This document shows, piece after piece, positions 10,713-19,377 of a stretch of 64,000 nt of DNA. The position numbers and the translations under genes are program-made. Source of the DNA: Arenicola marina (lineage: Eukaryota; Annelida; Polychaeta; Arenicolidae); contig OZ025250.1 in the NCBI GenBank assembly GCA_964019135.1, forward strand, positions 46,345,174 to 46,409,173. The letters run 5' to 3'. How positions within the stretch are numbered: position 1 is the stretch's first letter; the number at the start of each line of letters is the position of its first letter. The notes beneath the pieces were generated by a model. It did not search any database. It saw only the letters and a program-made list of their open reading frames with translations, and was not told where the DNA came from.

Positions 10713-11397
10713 GGGGTCTGGCCAGTGAGCTCTGTCCAACTGTCAGCTATCGCTGAGCTGTTCCTTCCCACCTTGGGGTCTGGCCAGTGAGCTCTGTCCA
10801 TACAACTCTCAGCTATCGCTGAGCTGTTCCTTTCCACCTTGGGGTCTGGCCAGTGAGCTCTGTCCATACAACTCTCAGCTATCGCTGAGCTGTTCCTTCC
10901 CACCTTGGGGTCTGGCCAGTGAGCTCTGTCCATACAACTCTCAGCTATCGCTGGGCTGTTCCCTCCCACCTTGGGGTCTGGCCAGTGAGCTCTGTCCATA
11001 CAACTCTCAGCTATCGCTGAGCTGTTCCTTCCCACCTTGGGGTCTGGCCAGTGAGCTCTGTCCATACAACTCTCAGCTATCGCTGGGCTGTTCCTTCCCA
11101 CCTTGGGGTCTGACCAGTGAGCTCTGTCCATACAACTCTCAGCTATCGCTGAGCTGTTCCTTCCCACCTTGGGGTCTGGCCAGTGAGCTCTGTCCATACA
11201 ACTCTCAGCTATCGCTGGGCTGTTCCTTCCCACCTTGGGGTCTGGCCAGTGAGCTCTGTCCATACAACTCTCAGCTATCGCTGGGCTGTTCCTTCCCACC
11301 TTCGGGTCTGGCCAGTGAGCTCTGTCCATACAACTCTCAGCTATTGCTGGGCTGTTCCTTCCCACCTTGGGGCCTGGCCAGTGAGCTCTGTCCAGTC
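10713..11397. repeat. 66-bp minisatellite, ten copies plus a partial
   Basis: Units start at 10713 (62 bp), then every 66 bp from 10775 to 11369. Each contains GGGGTCTGGCCAGTGAGCTC, CATACAACTCTCAGCTATCG and CTGTTCCTTCCCACCTT. The period is 22 codons, so the minus strand reads a perfect 22-residue repeat that joins the open frame of the 13-bp array. No conserved domain is recognised and there is no sign of codon-level selection, so I treat it as non-coding. Confidence 0.95.
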
Positions 11398-11403
11398 TGA
11401 ATG

Positions 11404-11550
11404 ACCAGTCTCAGTCACGAGTCTCAGTCACCAGTCTCAGTCACCAGTCTCAGTCACGAGTCTCAGTCACCAGCCTCAGTCACCAGTCTCAGTCACCAGT
11501 CTCAGTCACCAGTCTCAGTCACCAGTCTCAGTCGCCAGTCTCAGTCACCA
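11404..11550. repeat. 13-bp CAGTCTCAGTCAC minisatellite
   Basis: About eleven units of CAGTCTCAGTCAC with C/G change at the first base (GAGTCTCAGTCAC), plus CAGCCTC and CAGTCGC variants. It starts directly after the 66-bp array. Confidence 0.93.
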
Positions 11551-11559
11551 TTCAAATGG

Positions 11560-12233
11560 TCTCCAGTGGGTGAGAGCGATAGTGGGGGGTGGGGGGGAGG
11601 GGAGGGGGCGGTGCAGAGGAAAGAATTGACCTTGGAACTGTCTTTAGCAACAGGTTCCACCGATCGGCTGAGAGACTGCTAGGTGGTCAATCCTTGAAGG
11701 GGGGGCGGGGGGGGTCTGGTCCCTGTGTTGTGGCTTTGTCCATCCAGGCGGCGATGTGGTCCACTCACTGACCGCCAGGGTCATCCATTCCACGCCTTTG
11801 CCGTGCGAACCGCTCCCTCACCACCACCTCACCCTCCCTGGTCGATACTACCCATCGCGACCCCTCACCCGCGCCGCCCCCCGCCCCCCCCCTCACCCAC
11901 GTCGTCTCCCCACTCTACCCCCCCCCCCCCCCCTGCGGATGACCAGGAGCTGATGACCTTGGCGAGGGTCTGCTCTCGGCCTTGGTGGGTGCGATGAGGT
12001 CGTGTCCTCCACTGGACTGGACAGGACAGACGGCGCCCTCTGGGGACTGGCGGACTGACTGACCGGTCGTTGCTTAGTGACCAGACACCTCCAGCCCCCG
12101 TCACAGAGCGGCTCCTTCCTCGCTCAGGGTCACGAGTCAGGGATGAAGAGGACGCCCCGCACCTCCCTGCCCCCCCCCCTCCCGCACCTCCCTTCTCGCA
12201 CCTCCCTTCTCCCCCCCCCCCCGCGCCTCCCAC
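11560..12233. other. G- and C-run rich spacer, no gene seen
   Basis: Plus-strand G runs (11583-11610, 11699-11715) are followed by C runs (about 11878-11895, 11918-11934, 12170-12225). Open frames are low-complexity Pro/Gly. No motif supports a gene. Confidence 0.55.
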
Positions 12234-12455
12234 CTAATTGATACACTATAAGCATTAATTTATACATTATAAGTGTTAATTGATACACTATAAGCATTAA
12301 TTGATGCACTATAAGTGTTAATTGATACACTATAAGCATTAATTGATACACTATAAGTGTTAATTTATACATTATAAGTGTTAATTGAGACACTATAAGT
12401 GTTAATTGATACACTATACGTGTTAATAGATGCACTATAAGTGTTAATTGGTTCA
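12234..12455. repeat. 21-bp AT-rich minisatellite
   Basis: The unit TAATTGATACACTATAAGTGT (alternating with ...AAGCAT) has about ten copies, immediately after a C-run. Its seven-codon period opens a minus-strand frame that is an artefact. Confidence 0.92.
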
Positions 12456-12484
12456 CTATGTTTGAGTAGCCTACTGAACCAGTC

Positions 12485-12620
12485 ACGGGACCAGTCACGG
12501 GTTCGAATCCCCCCGATGTCTGGGGCCACGTCATCGCCTTATTGTCCCGGAGGGTTCCTCGGTCTGGGTTGGTTTAGCCAGTGTGTGCACAAAGCTGGCC
12601 TGAACCACCGACCCACCCGC
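12485..12620 (+). mobile_element. SINE-like element, family 2
   Basis: A perfect B box (CGGGTTCGAATCCCCCC, near 12498-12514) is followed by TTATTGTCCCGGAGGGTTCC, GGTCTGGGTTGGTTTAGCC and GTGTGCACAAAGCTGGCC. This is the cleanest copy of the family 2 3' domain. The A-box side is truncated by, or fused to, the 21-bp array. Confidence 0.65.
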
Positions 12621-13289
12621 GTAGTGTTGTCACTGGACACCAGGCGGAGACAGGTCCGGCGTCAGACTCCTGGTTAATGGTGGTTTTGGCCTGAGTGCCC
12701 TCCACTCAGTGTCACGTAGTTCTTCCCGTGTCCGTGTCCACGCCCCCCCCCCCCCCGCCCCACACACCGTCCATCACCACCCCTCTTGGCGGCCGCTGTG
12801 ATGTGGGGTCTTACCTCTGGTGCCAGTCTCACATGTCTGTCAGGCTCATACTACTGTTTCCTCGCGTCGATCGCTGTGATCAATGTATCCTACTGTAAGA
12901 CCACATCCACAAATAGATCTGCTAACACCCTTAACTGTTGCAGTGGTGAACGTACAGGAAGCGTGCATATACCCCCAGGGGGGGAAAAACACGTGTTGGG
13001 TTACGTGGTCGGCACTCGTTGAGCTGACTGCTGTACCCAAAGTCTGACAACAGGACACGTGACATTCACTTCCGGAACCAACTGCTTCAAAAATAAAATA
13101 ATAAGCGAGAGCAGAAACCGAGGTTTATTCCCTTCGAAGACAAACATGAAGTGTACTATTCACCAATAGTTACGAGGTCATACACTGGACGCGAGTTGCA
13201 AGATGCAGGAAAATTACGGGTTCTATAACGATGATCACTTCAAATATTATTTATTTTAGGAGATTTTAGCGCATTGTTGACCTGCTGAG

Positions 13290-13342
13290 TGTCATCCTGA
13301 CATCTTGGCGTCCTGACATCTTGGCGTCCTGACGTCTTGACA
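13290..13342. repeat. 16-bp tandem, about three copies
   Basis: GTCCTGACATCTTGGC-type units, the last being GTCCTGACGTCTTGAC. Confidence 0.8.
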
Positions 13343-13385
13343 GCCGTGTAACACCTCAGCCAATGTGTTCTTTACTGACTTACAG

Positions 13386-13770
13386 CTCAGCTCCACCGGA
13401 CGACGATGACCAGCCGAGCCTGCCCCCCGTCCACCCCCCCACCCCCGGAGGCCCGCGCCACGCCTGGGGGACGCGAGGGGACGGGACCCCCCCCCGAGGG
13501 ACGCCACGCCACGTGTTGTCAGCGCAACACCCTCTCTACACCCCCGTTGGCAGCGTCGCGGCAGCGTCGGGGACCGATGACCACGCCGGTGGTACGCCCA
13601 GCCCAGCACAGCACAGCTCAGCCCGTGGTACGCCCTGTGGTACGCCAGCCTCGGTCGTGACGCGCTACAACGGTACGCCATGGAGGGGGCGCCGTGCTAC
13701 CTGTCACGCAGCGACTGACCTTCACCGCTCTGGGGTTCTATGTAAATGTACGCGTGAGACCTCTCCGTCT
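13386..13770 (+). CDS. Possible 385-bp internal exon (weak)
   Basis: The acceptor TTCTTTACTGACTTACAG ends at 13385 and the donor GTAAGTAT begins at 13771. Between them the frame starting at 13387 is open for exactly 128 codons. The peptide begins with a short acidic stretch (SAPPDDDDQP), then is rich in Pro, Gly, Thr and Arg with several RGTP/GGTP-like words. No domain is recognised. High GC favours long open frames, so openness is weak evidence; the consensus splice sites at both ends are the better support. The same frame continues six codons past the donor to a stop. Confidence 0.3.
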
Positions 13771-13787
13771 GTAAGTATCAACTGCTT

Positions 13788-13860
13788 CTGACCTCTGACG
13801 AGTGACCTGACCTCTTGACCTCTGACCTGACCTCTTGACCTCCGACCTCTGACACCTTGA
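13788..13860. repeat. TGACCTC-rich short tandem
   Basis: Repeated TGACCTC/TGACCTGACCTC words, about nine copies with irregular spacing. Each TGACCT is the complement of the nuclear-receptor half-site AGGTCA. Confidence 0.75.
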
Positions 13861-14026
13861 CGCCCCTGTTCACCAAAAGGAAACCCTCTCTACTGTCTTC
13901 GTAATTAGTGGTTCAGTTTGGTCCCCATCTGAACACTCACCACTCCTCTACAGCTGCGCACAACTCTGGTGTGGGTGTCACCACATCGCTCCCCCCACCC
14001 CCCGGTCTGTGTAGCTTACTCGCTGG

Positions 14027-14074
14027 GTTGTCCTAGCAACCCTTACCCCTGATCAGAGATGCTACCCTGGTAAC
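14027..14074. promoter_or_regulatory. Pair of RFX X-box-like motifs
   Basis: GTTGTCCTAGCAAC (14027-14040) and GCTACCCTGGTAAC (14061-14074) resemble the RFX X-box palindrome (GTTGCCATGGCAAC type), with starts 34 bp apart. This is the first of three such pairs in 1.8 kb. Confidence 0.4.
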
Positions 14075-14157
14075 ACTGCCGAGTCGCTGCAGGCTTTGCG
14101 TTTGAACCTGATACCATTTTTCAGTCTGATTTTTTTCTTCATCTATAAATCTTTCCT

Positions 14158-14159
<2 letters not shown>

Positions 14160-14186
<27 letters not shown>
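14160..14186. repeat. Poly-T tract
   Basis: About 27 consecutive T, followed by AT-rich sequence. It could be the A tail of a minus-strand retroposon, but no element body is recognisable beside it. Confidence 0.85.
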
Positions 14187-14191
<5 letters not shown>

Positions 14192-14409
14192 TACACATAG
14201 CGAGATGTCGTTCTTATCTTGGTATTTATATATATAGAAATATATATAAACAATAATTCCGTAATAATTGTCGAAATGAATACAAATAATCTCATCGTTC
14301 TTTTTTCCTTTGCCACATGAAGTAGTCACGTGACCTAGTCACATGAACCCGTACAACCGAACTTGTGCTGCCTCGATCTGAACTCACAAGCTCGTTTCTA
14401 CGGGTCTAT

Positions 14410-14451
14410 GTTGCTATGGTGATGGCTTAGCTGGTTGGTTGCTATGGCGAC
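14410..14451. promoter_or_regulatory. Pair of RFX X-box-like motifs
   Basis: GTTGCTATGGTGAT (14410-14423) and GTTGCTATGGCGAC (14438-14451), starts 28 bp apart. The second keeps both half-sites with one change. Confidence 0.4.
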
Positions 14452-14921
14452 TGCCTTGAGAATGTCTTTGTTAGAACTGCCACTGTTCATTGTCTTCTCC
14501 TTGTTATTATTTATTATTATATGGCTTGTTGCCTCCTTACCATCATTGCCGCTGCCGACCCCCCCCCCCCCCCCTTCCGACCCCTCACGCCCTCCCTCAC
14601 CACACACTATGTATGGCCGCCTGCTTTGTGATATTGCCGCTAGGGGGAGCCTCCTTCCTTGCCGCTGCTTTCACGGGAAGAGGGAGGCTGCTTGCTTGCA
14701 GGAATAGCTTGCGGTGCTAACTCTACCGGCCCCCTTCCAGTTTCCAGACAGACCAGTGGGTTGGTTTACCTTTCACGGGGGTGGGGGAGGCAGTCGGCAT
14801 GTTAGAACAAATAGTGTAATCATTGACTCTCATTCACATAGTCCCAGCCCGTCTGTCTTTACCTTCTGGAGACCTGTCACTGGTGCGTTGGGGATACAAG
14901 TATAGCACGGATTCATGATCA

Positions 14922-14960
14922 CTGACACACACACACACGTACACACACCCCGGCACACAG
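14922..14960. repeat. (AC)n microsatellite, interrupted
   Basis: Dinucleotide AC run broken by GT and CCCCGG. Confidence 0.85.
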
Positions 14961-15068
14961 CCGTCCGCACCCACGGAAGGACAAACGCCAGCCTCTGTCT
15001 GTCTCGCTAGTGAAGCTTTCTACTCGAACCTCGACGGGAAAACACCTCCCCAGAACCGCCTTCGGGGA

Positions 15069-15099
15069 TGACGTCATCAAGGCCGGAGCAGCTGATTGG
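15069..15099. promoter_or_regulatory. CRE palindrome plus inverted CCAAT box
   Basis: A full CRE, TGACGTCA (15069-15076), is followed 17 bp later by GATTGG (15094-15099), an inverted CCAAT box. Both motifs match consensus exactly. Confidence 0.45.
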
Positions 15100-15458
15100 C
15101 TGGCGTTCACATGCCTCCAGTTGAGGTAGTAGGTTGTTTAGTTAAGAGTAACACCATTATAAGGAGACCTGAACAACCTTCTAGCTTTCCCTGGGGCATG
15201 GTCATGCAACTGTCGCCGGCAACACGTGCGGCACGGGGACCACACGCAGCACGCGCACGACCCGCCACAGACCTCGGAACAAGCACGTCTGAGCAATTAT
15301 CATCGGAGAGAGTGTTATTTGTGTTGAGACCAATGAGTGGTTGAGTGGCTGAGAGGGCCCATGAGAGAGACGCGAGGGGAGTGGGAAAAGCAAGCTAATC
15401 GGCAGTTATTTCCTCCTCGAAAGGATCGGTTTCGTTGCGAGATCGACTGCTTGACCAG

Positions 15459-15583
15459 CTCGAAACGAACCGACGTTCTGATTGGACAGGTCAAAAGGAA
15501 CCGGCGTTCTGATTGGACAGGTCGAAAGGAACCGACGTTTTGATTGGGCAGATCGAAATGAACCGGCGTTCTGATTGGACACT
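15459..15583. repeat. 31-bp tandem with an inverted CCAAT box in each unit
   Basis: Four units share AACCGACGTTCTGATTGGAC. GATTGG occurs at 15480, 15511, 15542 and 15573, at exactly 31-bp intervals. The CCAAT core is kept in all four copies, while neighbouring bases vary (GACAGGTC, GGCAGATC, GACACTAG). Confidence 0.85.
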
Positions 15584-15712
15584 AGAATGCGAAGCGAAAA
15601 AGCAAACAAAAGCAGGAGCATGCTCCCCTCTCCCTGAGACCCTAACTTGTGACAGGTTGGGGCTCCACAGGTTAGGATCTTAGGATCAGGGTGGTGTGTG
15701 GTTTGCAGCCAC

Positions 15713-15764
15713 GTCGCCATGGTAACTGTGCTGTTGTGTTTACCTGCATTGTTGTCATGGTTAC
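15713..15764. promoter_or_regulatory. Pair of RFX X-box motifs, best match in window
   Basis: GTCGCCATGGTAAC (15713-15726) is a near-ideal X-box; GTTGTCATGGTTAC (15751-15764) is a second. Starts are 38 bp apart. They lie 140 bp right of the last CCAAT unit. Confidence 0.5.
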
Positions 15765-15769
15765 CACTG

Positions 15770-18365
15770 TAACATACCACTCGTTAGGGTCTTAGGGCTT
15801 GGGTGGCGTGTCACATAGCGCGCGTGCATGTCTTGCAAATTCCTGTGTTTATCTTAGTTCATTTTGTGTCGGCTAGTTTGGTTTTGGCATACGTTCTGAA
15901 TGTTGCTGTTGTTTACCTTGTACAAGAGAGAAAAAGAACATAACAACAACAAAAAAAGTGCGTTAAATTTTTGCTTCTCTTGCTTTTCGTGTTCATTATG
16001 CCGTGTCAGCGTTTTTTCCTATCTCTATATATATATTGACATATATATTATATATAATAATAATTTATGGTTTCTATTCCAAAATTTCGTTGTGTTTCGT
16101 CAGGCGTTGAGTTCGATTTTTGTTCCGTTAAGTCCACCCAGACCGCCCTCTGTTGGGGGGTAGGAGCGACAGACTGGTCCCATCGCAACGAACAGCGACA
16201 CCCAGCGGGGCAAAACCAAACTACGGGTCGAGGTGTATCCCCAAATGGACGCCACTTAAAAGAACTCTTTCCATACATCAAGGGAGATATCTCACAAGGC
16301 AACCATTCTTTATTGCTTCCCTTCACCATGATTATGGTTGATCAATTGATAACAATTACATACATATATCGCACATTAACCATTTTAAACCCATACAAGT
16401 TGAAACTGAACATAATAATAACAAATGACAGTGTCTAATTTGACCCTTAGTGCGGTCGGCATATGTTGGGGAGCCTATTTGATGAACCTATATATCCACT
16501 GCTTTACAATAACTAGGTACATACCTACCTTGTTGATGTCACGCCCGGGGTGTGAGAGTCGTTTTGTTTGCTTTAAATGCTCTGAAGATACTTACTTAAA
16601 TGCACAAAATATGTAACGGTGGGAAGGTCAAACGCACATGGGCCATTGGTTCTCGTGGCGGCCGCTAGGGTGCAGCAGGTGACGGGCTGTGTGCACTGGT
16701 GCCTGGAGCGGGCTTCGTCTCAGGCTGTGGTACTTCTCACTGTGAATGCGACGGTTGCTTCCAGCGACTCTGGTCAGCTTGGTGCGGGGTAGTGGGTCTG
16801 TGAGTCCCAGACCTCTGCCTTGTAGGGTATAGCCATCTTTCCCCACTCCCCCCCCCCCCCCTGTCTGTCTCTGGTTTAACTTCAAATCCCACAACCAACA
16901 CCCCAGACGTCTACCTTGTAGAATCTCTCTTCTCTCTCTCTCTGGTCCAACACTTTCCCACTTTCTCGCCTTGGTCTATTTCTGTCTACGTTCTGTCTCT
17001 CACGCCACTCTGTTACCTCCATTAACCCGTTACATCTTTCTCTCCCACCTCCTCCCACTTCCCCACCTCCTATGATATCGAGACGCTGTGACGACGATGC
17101 TTTTCTGTCTCGCCAAGCGACCAAATAAAAACCTGACAAGGCAAACTGCTTCAGACGAATTCTCAAAATGCCGTTGACACTGAGACAGATTCCCCCCCTT
17201 CCCCGCACCCTCCAACTCACGCCTTGACTTTCATAGACGTGACTGTATGACGGTACAGGCGGCTGACCTGACAGCTGTTTCTCTTGCTGGTGTCTTGGCC
17301 GCTGTCTCCCGGTTCCTTCCAGGTAAGTGATCGTCACCGGACCGCGGCCTTACAGTCGCTGCTTGCCTCCCGTATCCCTCGGTCACCCCGTGAAACTTAG
17401 GTAAAGTCCAACTCCGCGGCTTTGAAGAGAGGCTGTTAAGTTACATGTATTGAATCGGTCAAGTGTAAAAACGCAAAATCGAATTATTTTATGGCTTAAT
17501 ATTATATAAGTCTTCTGGCATGATGCATCCTCAAAGTGAAAGTGCTGTGAAATCTCCATCGAAATATATAAAATATATTACAAAAGATAACATTTTGGGC
17601 ATATGGTAAATATATGGCCGATGATAATATGTTATTTGTAACAGCCTTTTCAAAGTTGCCCCCCGCCCCGCCCTTCCATTGCGTCTTAGAAACAAAGGTA
17701 AGTCTATTTCATTCCTGGACCCGGCAATCTACTGACCAGTGAGCTGTGAGGGTATCCATGGTAACGTATTGTCTATGAGAGCAATGTGACGTAATGTAGA
17801 CGCGATTGTTGTATGTAAGCATTCCTTTGTGATGGACGCGGCATTTCTTATCCCTTTGTTTTGACTGCACTGTACATGAAAGGTTCTTGAGAATCTGTGT
17901 TTGTATGACGCGATTTATCACATTTGTATCGGCTTGAGTGTATTGTATGGACGGCCGAGTGTTAAATGATAACATCGTTATATATTAATATATAAAATGT
18001 GTAGTTTGTGTTTAGATTCCATTCCGCTGTTACTTCATTGGGTAATGTCGAAACATTATTTGTGCATTTGACACTTTTAGCTAATAAAATATGTAAAGTA
18101 ATAGGCAATAGAATGTTTATGTAACAGGACTTGAGTTTGACAGCTGTCATCATAGCTATTAGTATGTGACTTGTAGCGATGTTGCCGGATTATGATATCT
18201 GTACATGCGCGACTAATAACAGGATGTTCAAACCGATGAATTTTGCTGTGGTCTGTGGTCTGAAGCAATAAAACGTTGTAAAATATCTGTTACTTTTCTA
18301 TCGTGCTTTTTTGGCTGCCATACAAAATGGTCTCTGCAAATGACCTCTTTCTTGTTGGAGCCGAC
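15770..18365. other. No gene seen; AT-rich stretch with pyrimidine runs
   Basis: Only short ORFs. A TATATA-rich patch lies near 16025-16060 and a C-run near 16846-16861. A CT-rich stretch occurs near 16922-16945. A strong isolated donor (CAG, then GTAAGTG) occurs at about 17321-17328 with no convincing open exon beside it. From 17.4 kb the sequence is AT-rich. Confidence 0.5.
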
Positions 18366-18367
18366 AA

Positions 18368-18425
18368 AATATATCATTGTAGTAAGTGATAAGCAATACG
18401 TGAGCTATGCTGAAACAATGGTTTC
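18368..18425 (+). repeat. Dispersed ~55-bp repeat, single copy
   Basis: TCATTGTAGTAAGTG, then CAATACGTGAGCTATG and CTGAAACAATGG, match the 37.52-kb copy over most of its length and the 8.2-kb tandem over the core. Confidence 0.55.
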
Positions 18426-18509
18426 CCCTAACGTGGAAGCATGACCATTCGGAAAATGAAAGCTAACCAGTCTACTTGATGAGTGTATGTAACTTTTGGC
18501 TCTGAATTC

Positions 18510-18575
18510 GAGTCTGCGCAATGACGACTTCCGGTCAGCAGCCTGCCAACCCGCCACCATATTGAATCGAGCAAG
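18510..18575 (-). promoter_or_regulatory. ETS plus YY1-like motif cluster
   Basis: On the minus strand, AATATGGTGGCGGG (a YY1-like core) precedes ACCGGAAGT (an ETS site, 18527-18535 on the plus strand) by about 20 bp. The patch is GC-rich within AT-rich DNA. ETS plus YY1 is common at TATA-less animal promoters; promoter activity here is inference. Confidence 0.3.
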
Positions 18576-18599
18576 CTCTGATAGCTTCGCTCTTCCAGT

Positions 18600-19240
18600 T
18601 AGTTTACACAATATCAACAATCTCCTTTCAGCATTCCTACCAACAACTTTCACTTATCTGTGATACATTTCAAAGGTTATTAAACGTGAAAGTACACGTG
18701 GAACTTCGGATTTTATAATATAATAGTCCCCCCGACAGGATATCGATGTGATTGTGGCAAGCTTAGCCGGTCTCATACGACGGTGTTCAGTCCTAAGAAC
18801 AAATGTCGCTACATAAATCGAATACTTAATTACCCAAAACTATATTTTAATGCGAAATCCAGACGCAGAGTGGTCGGCTGCCAACCGACCAGTTAATGTC
18901 ACTCGATAGCTATATAGAGAACCTGCAAATGTCAGAAAATAGCCATACACACAGAAAAATATTTACGCTGCTCAGATATATATATAATCATTTTATAAAT
19001 ATTTGTATACTTACTATATACTTATGCAGCACTTTTTCTTACCTTGAACTCTCCATATTATGTCCATTTATTCAGTTGAAAAGTACTTTCTTAATTAACA
19101 GCAAATTCACTATTAAGCTGACCGTTCGAATTTAATTTCGAGGATATATTTTAATACGATACACTTGAAAGTTTGCGCTAAAGAAAAATCTTAACATGAT
19201 ATTCCCTCAAATATTGGTTTACTAATGATATTAGTCTCCT
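18600..19240. other. AT-rich spacer, no gene seen
   Basis: An open frame of 79 codons at 18896-19135 has the Ile/Leu/Tyr/Ser composition expected of random AT-rich sequence. Nothing else is visible. Confidence 0.55.
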
Positions 19241-19254
19241 TCACAGTAGTTGGG

Positions 19255-19377
19255 TTAATCCCATCGACTAGTAGGGTAGCGGGTTCAGCTACTGTCTAAC
19301 GTGCTCTGCAAGACCGGTGCGGGGTTCGAATCTCACATGTCAAAATGTCTGTTTGTGCATGATAAAGATCCCCTGTC
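19255..19377 (+). mobile_element. SINE family 1 head, founder of the adjacent satellite
   Basis: An A-box-like TAGTAGGGTAGCGGGTTCAG (from about 19269) and a B box GGGGTTCGAATCTC (19321-19334) lead into GATAAAGATCCCCTGTCTTCC, where the family 1 body normally continues. Here the body passes without a break into the 73-bp tandem array. Confidence 0.7.

Noticed and set aside
8897..11365. 822-codon minus-strand ORF (Pro/His/Gln-rich repeats)
   Set aside because: It spans three different minisatellites (66, 13 and 29 bp) and is open only because none has a stop on that strand.
17280..17330. Exon ending at a CAG/GTAAGTG donor
   Set aside because: The donor is strong, but the upstream pyrimidine-rich sequence gives no clear acceptor-bounded open exon.
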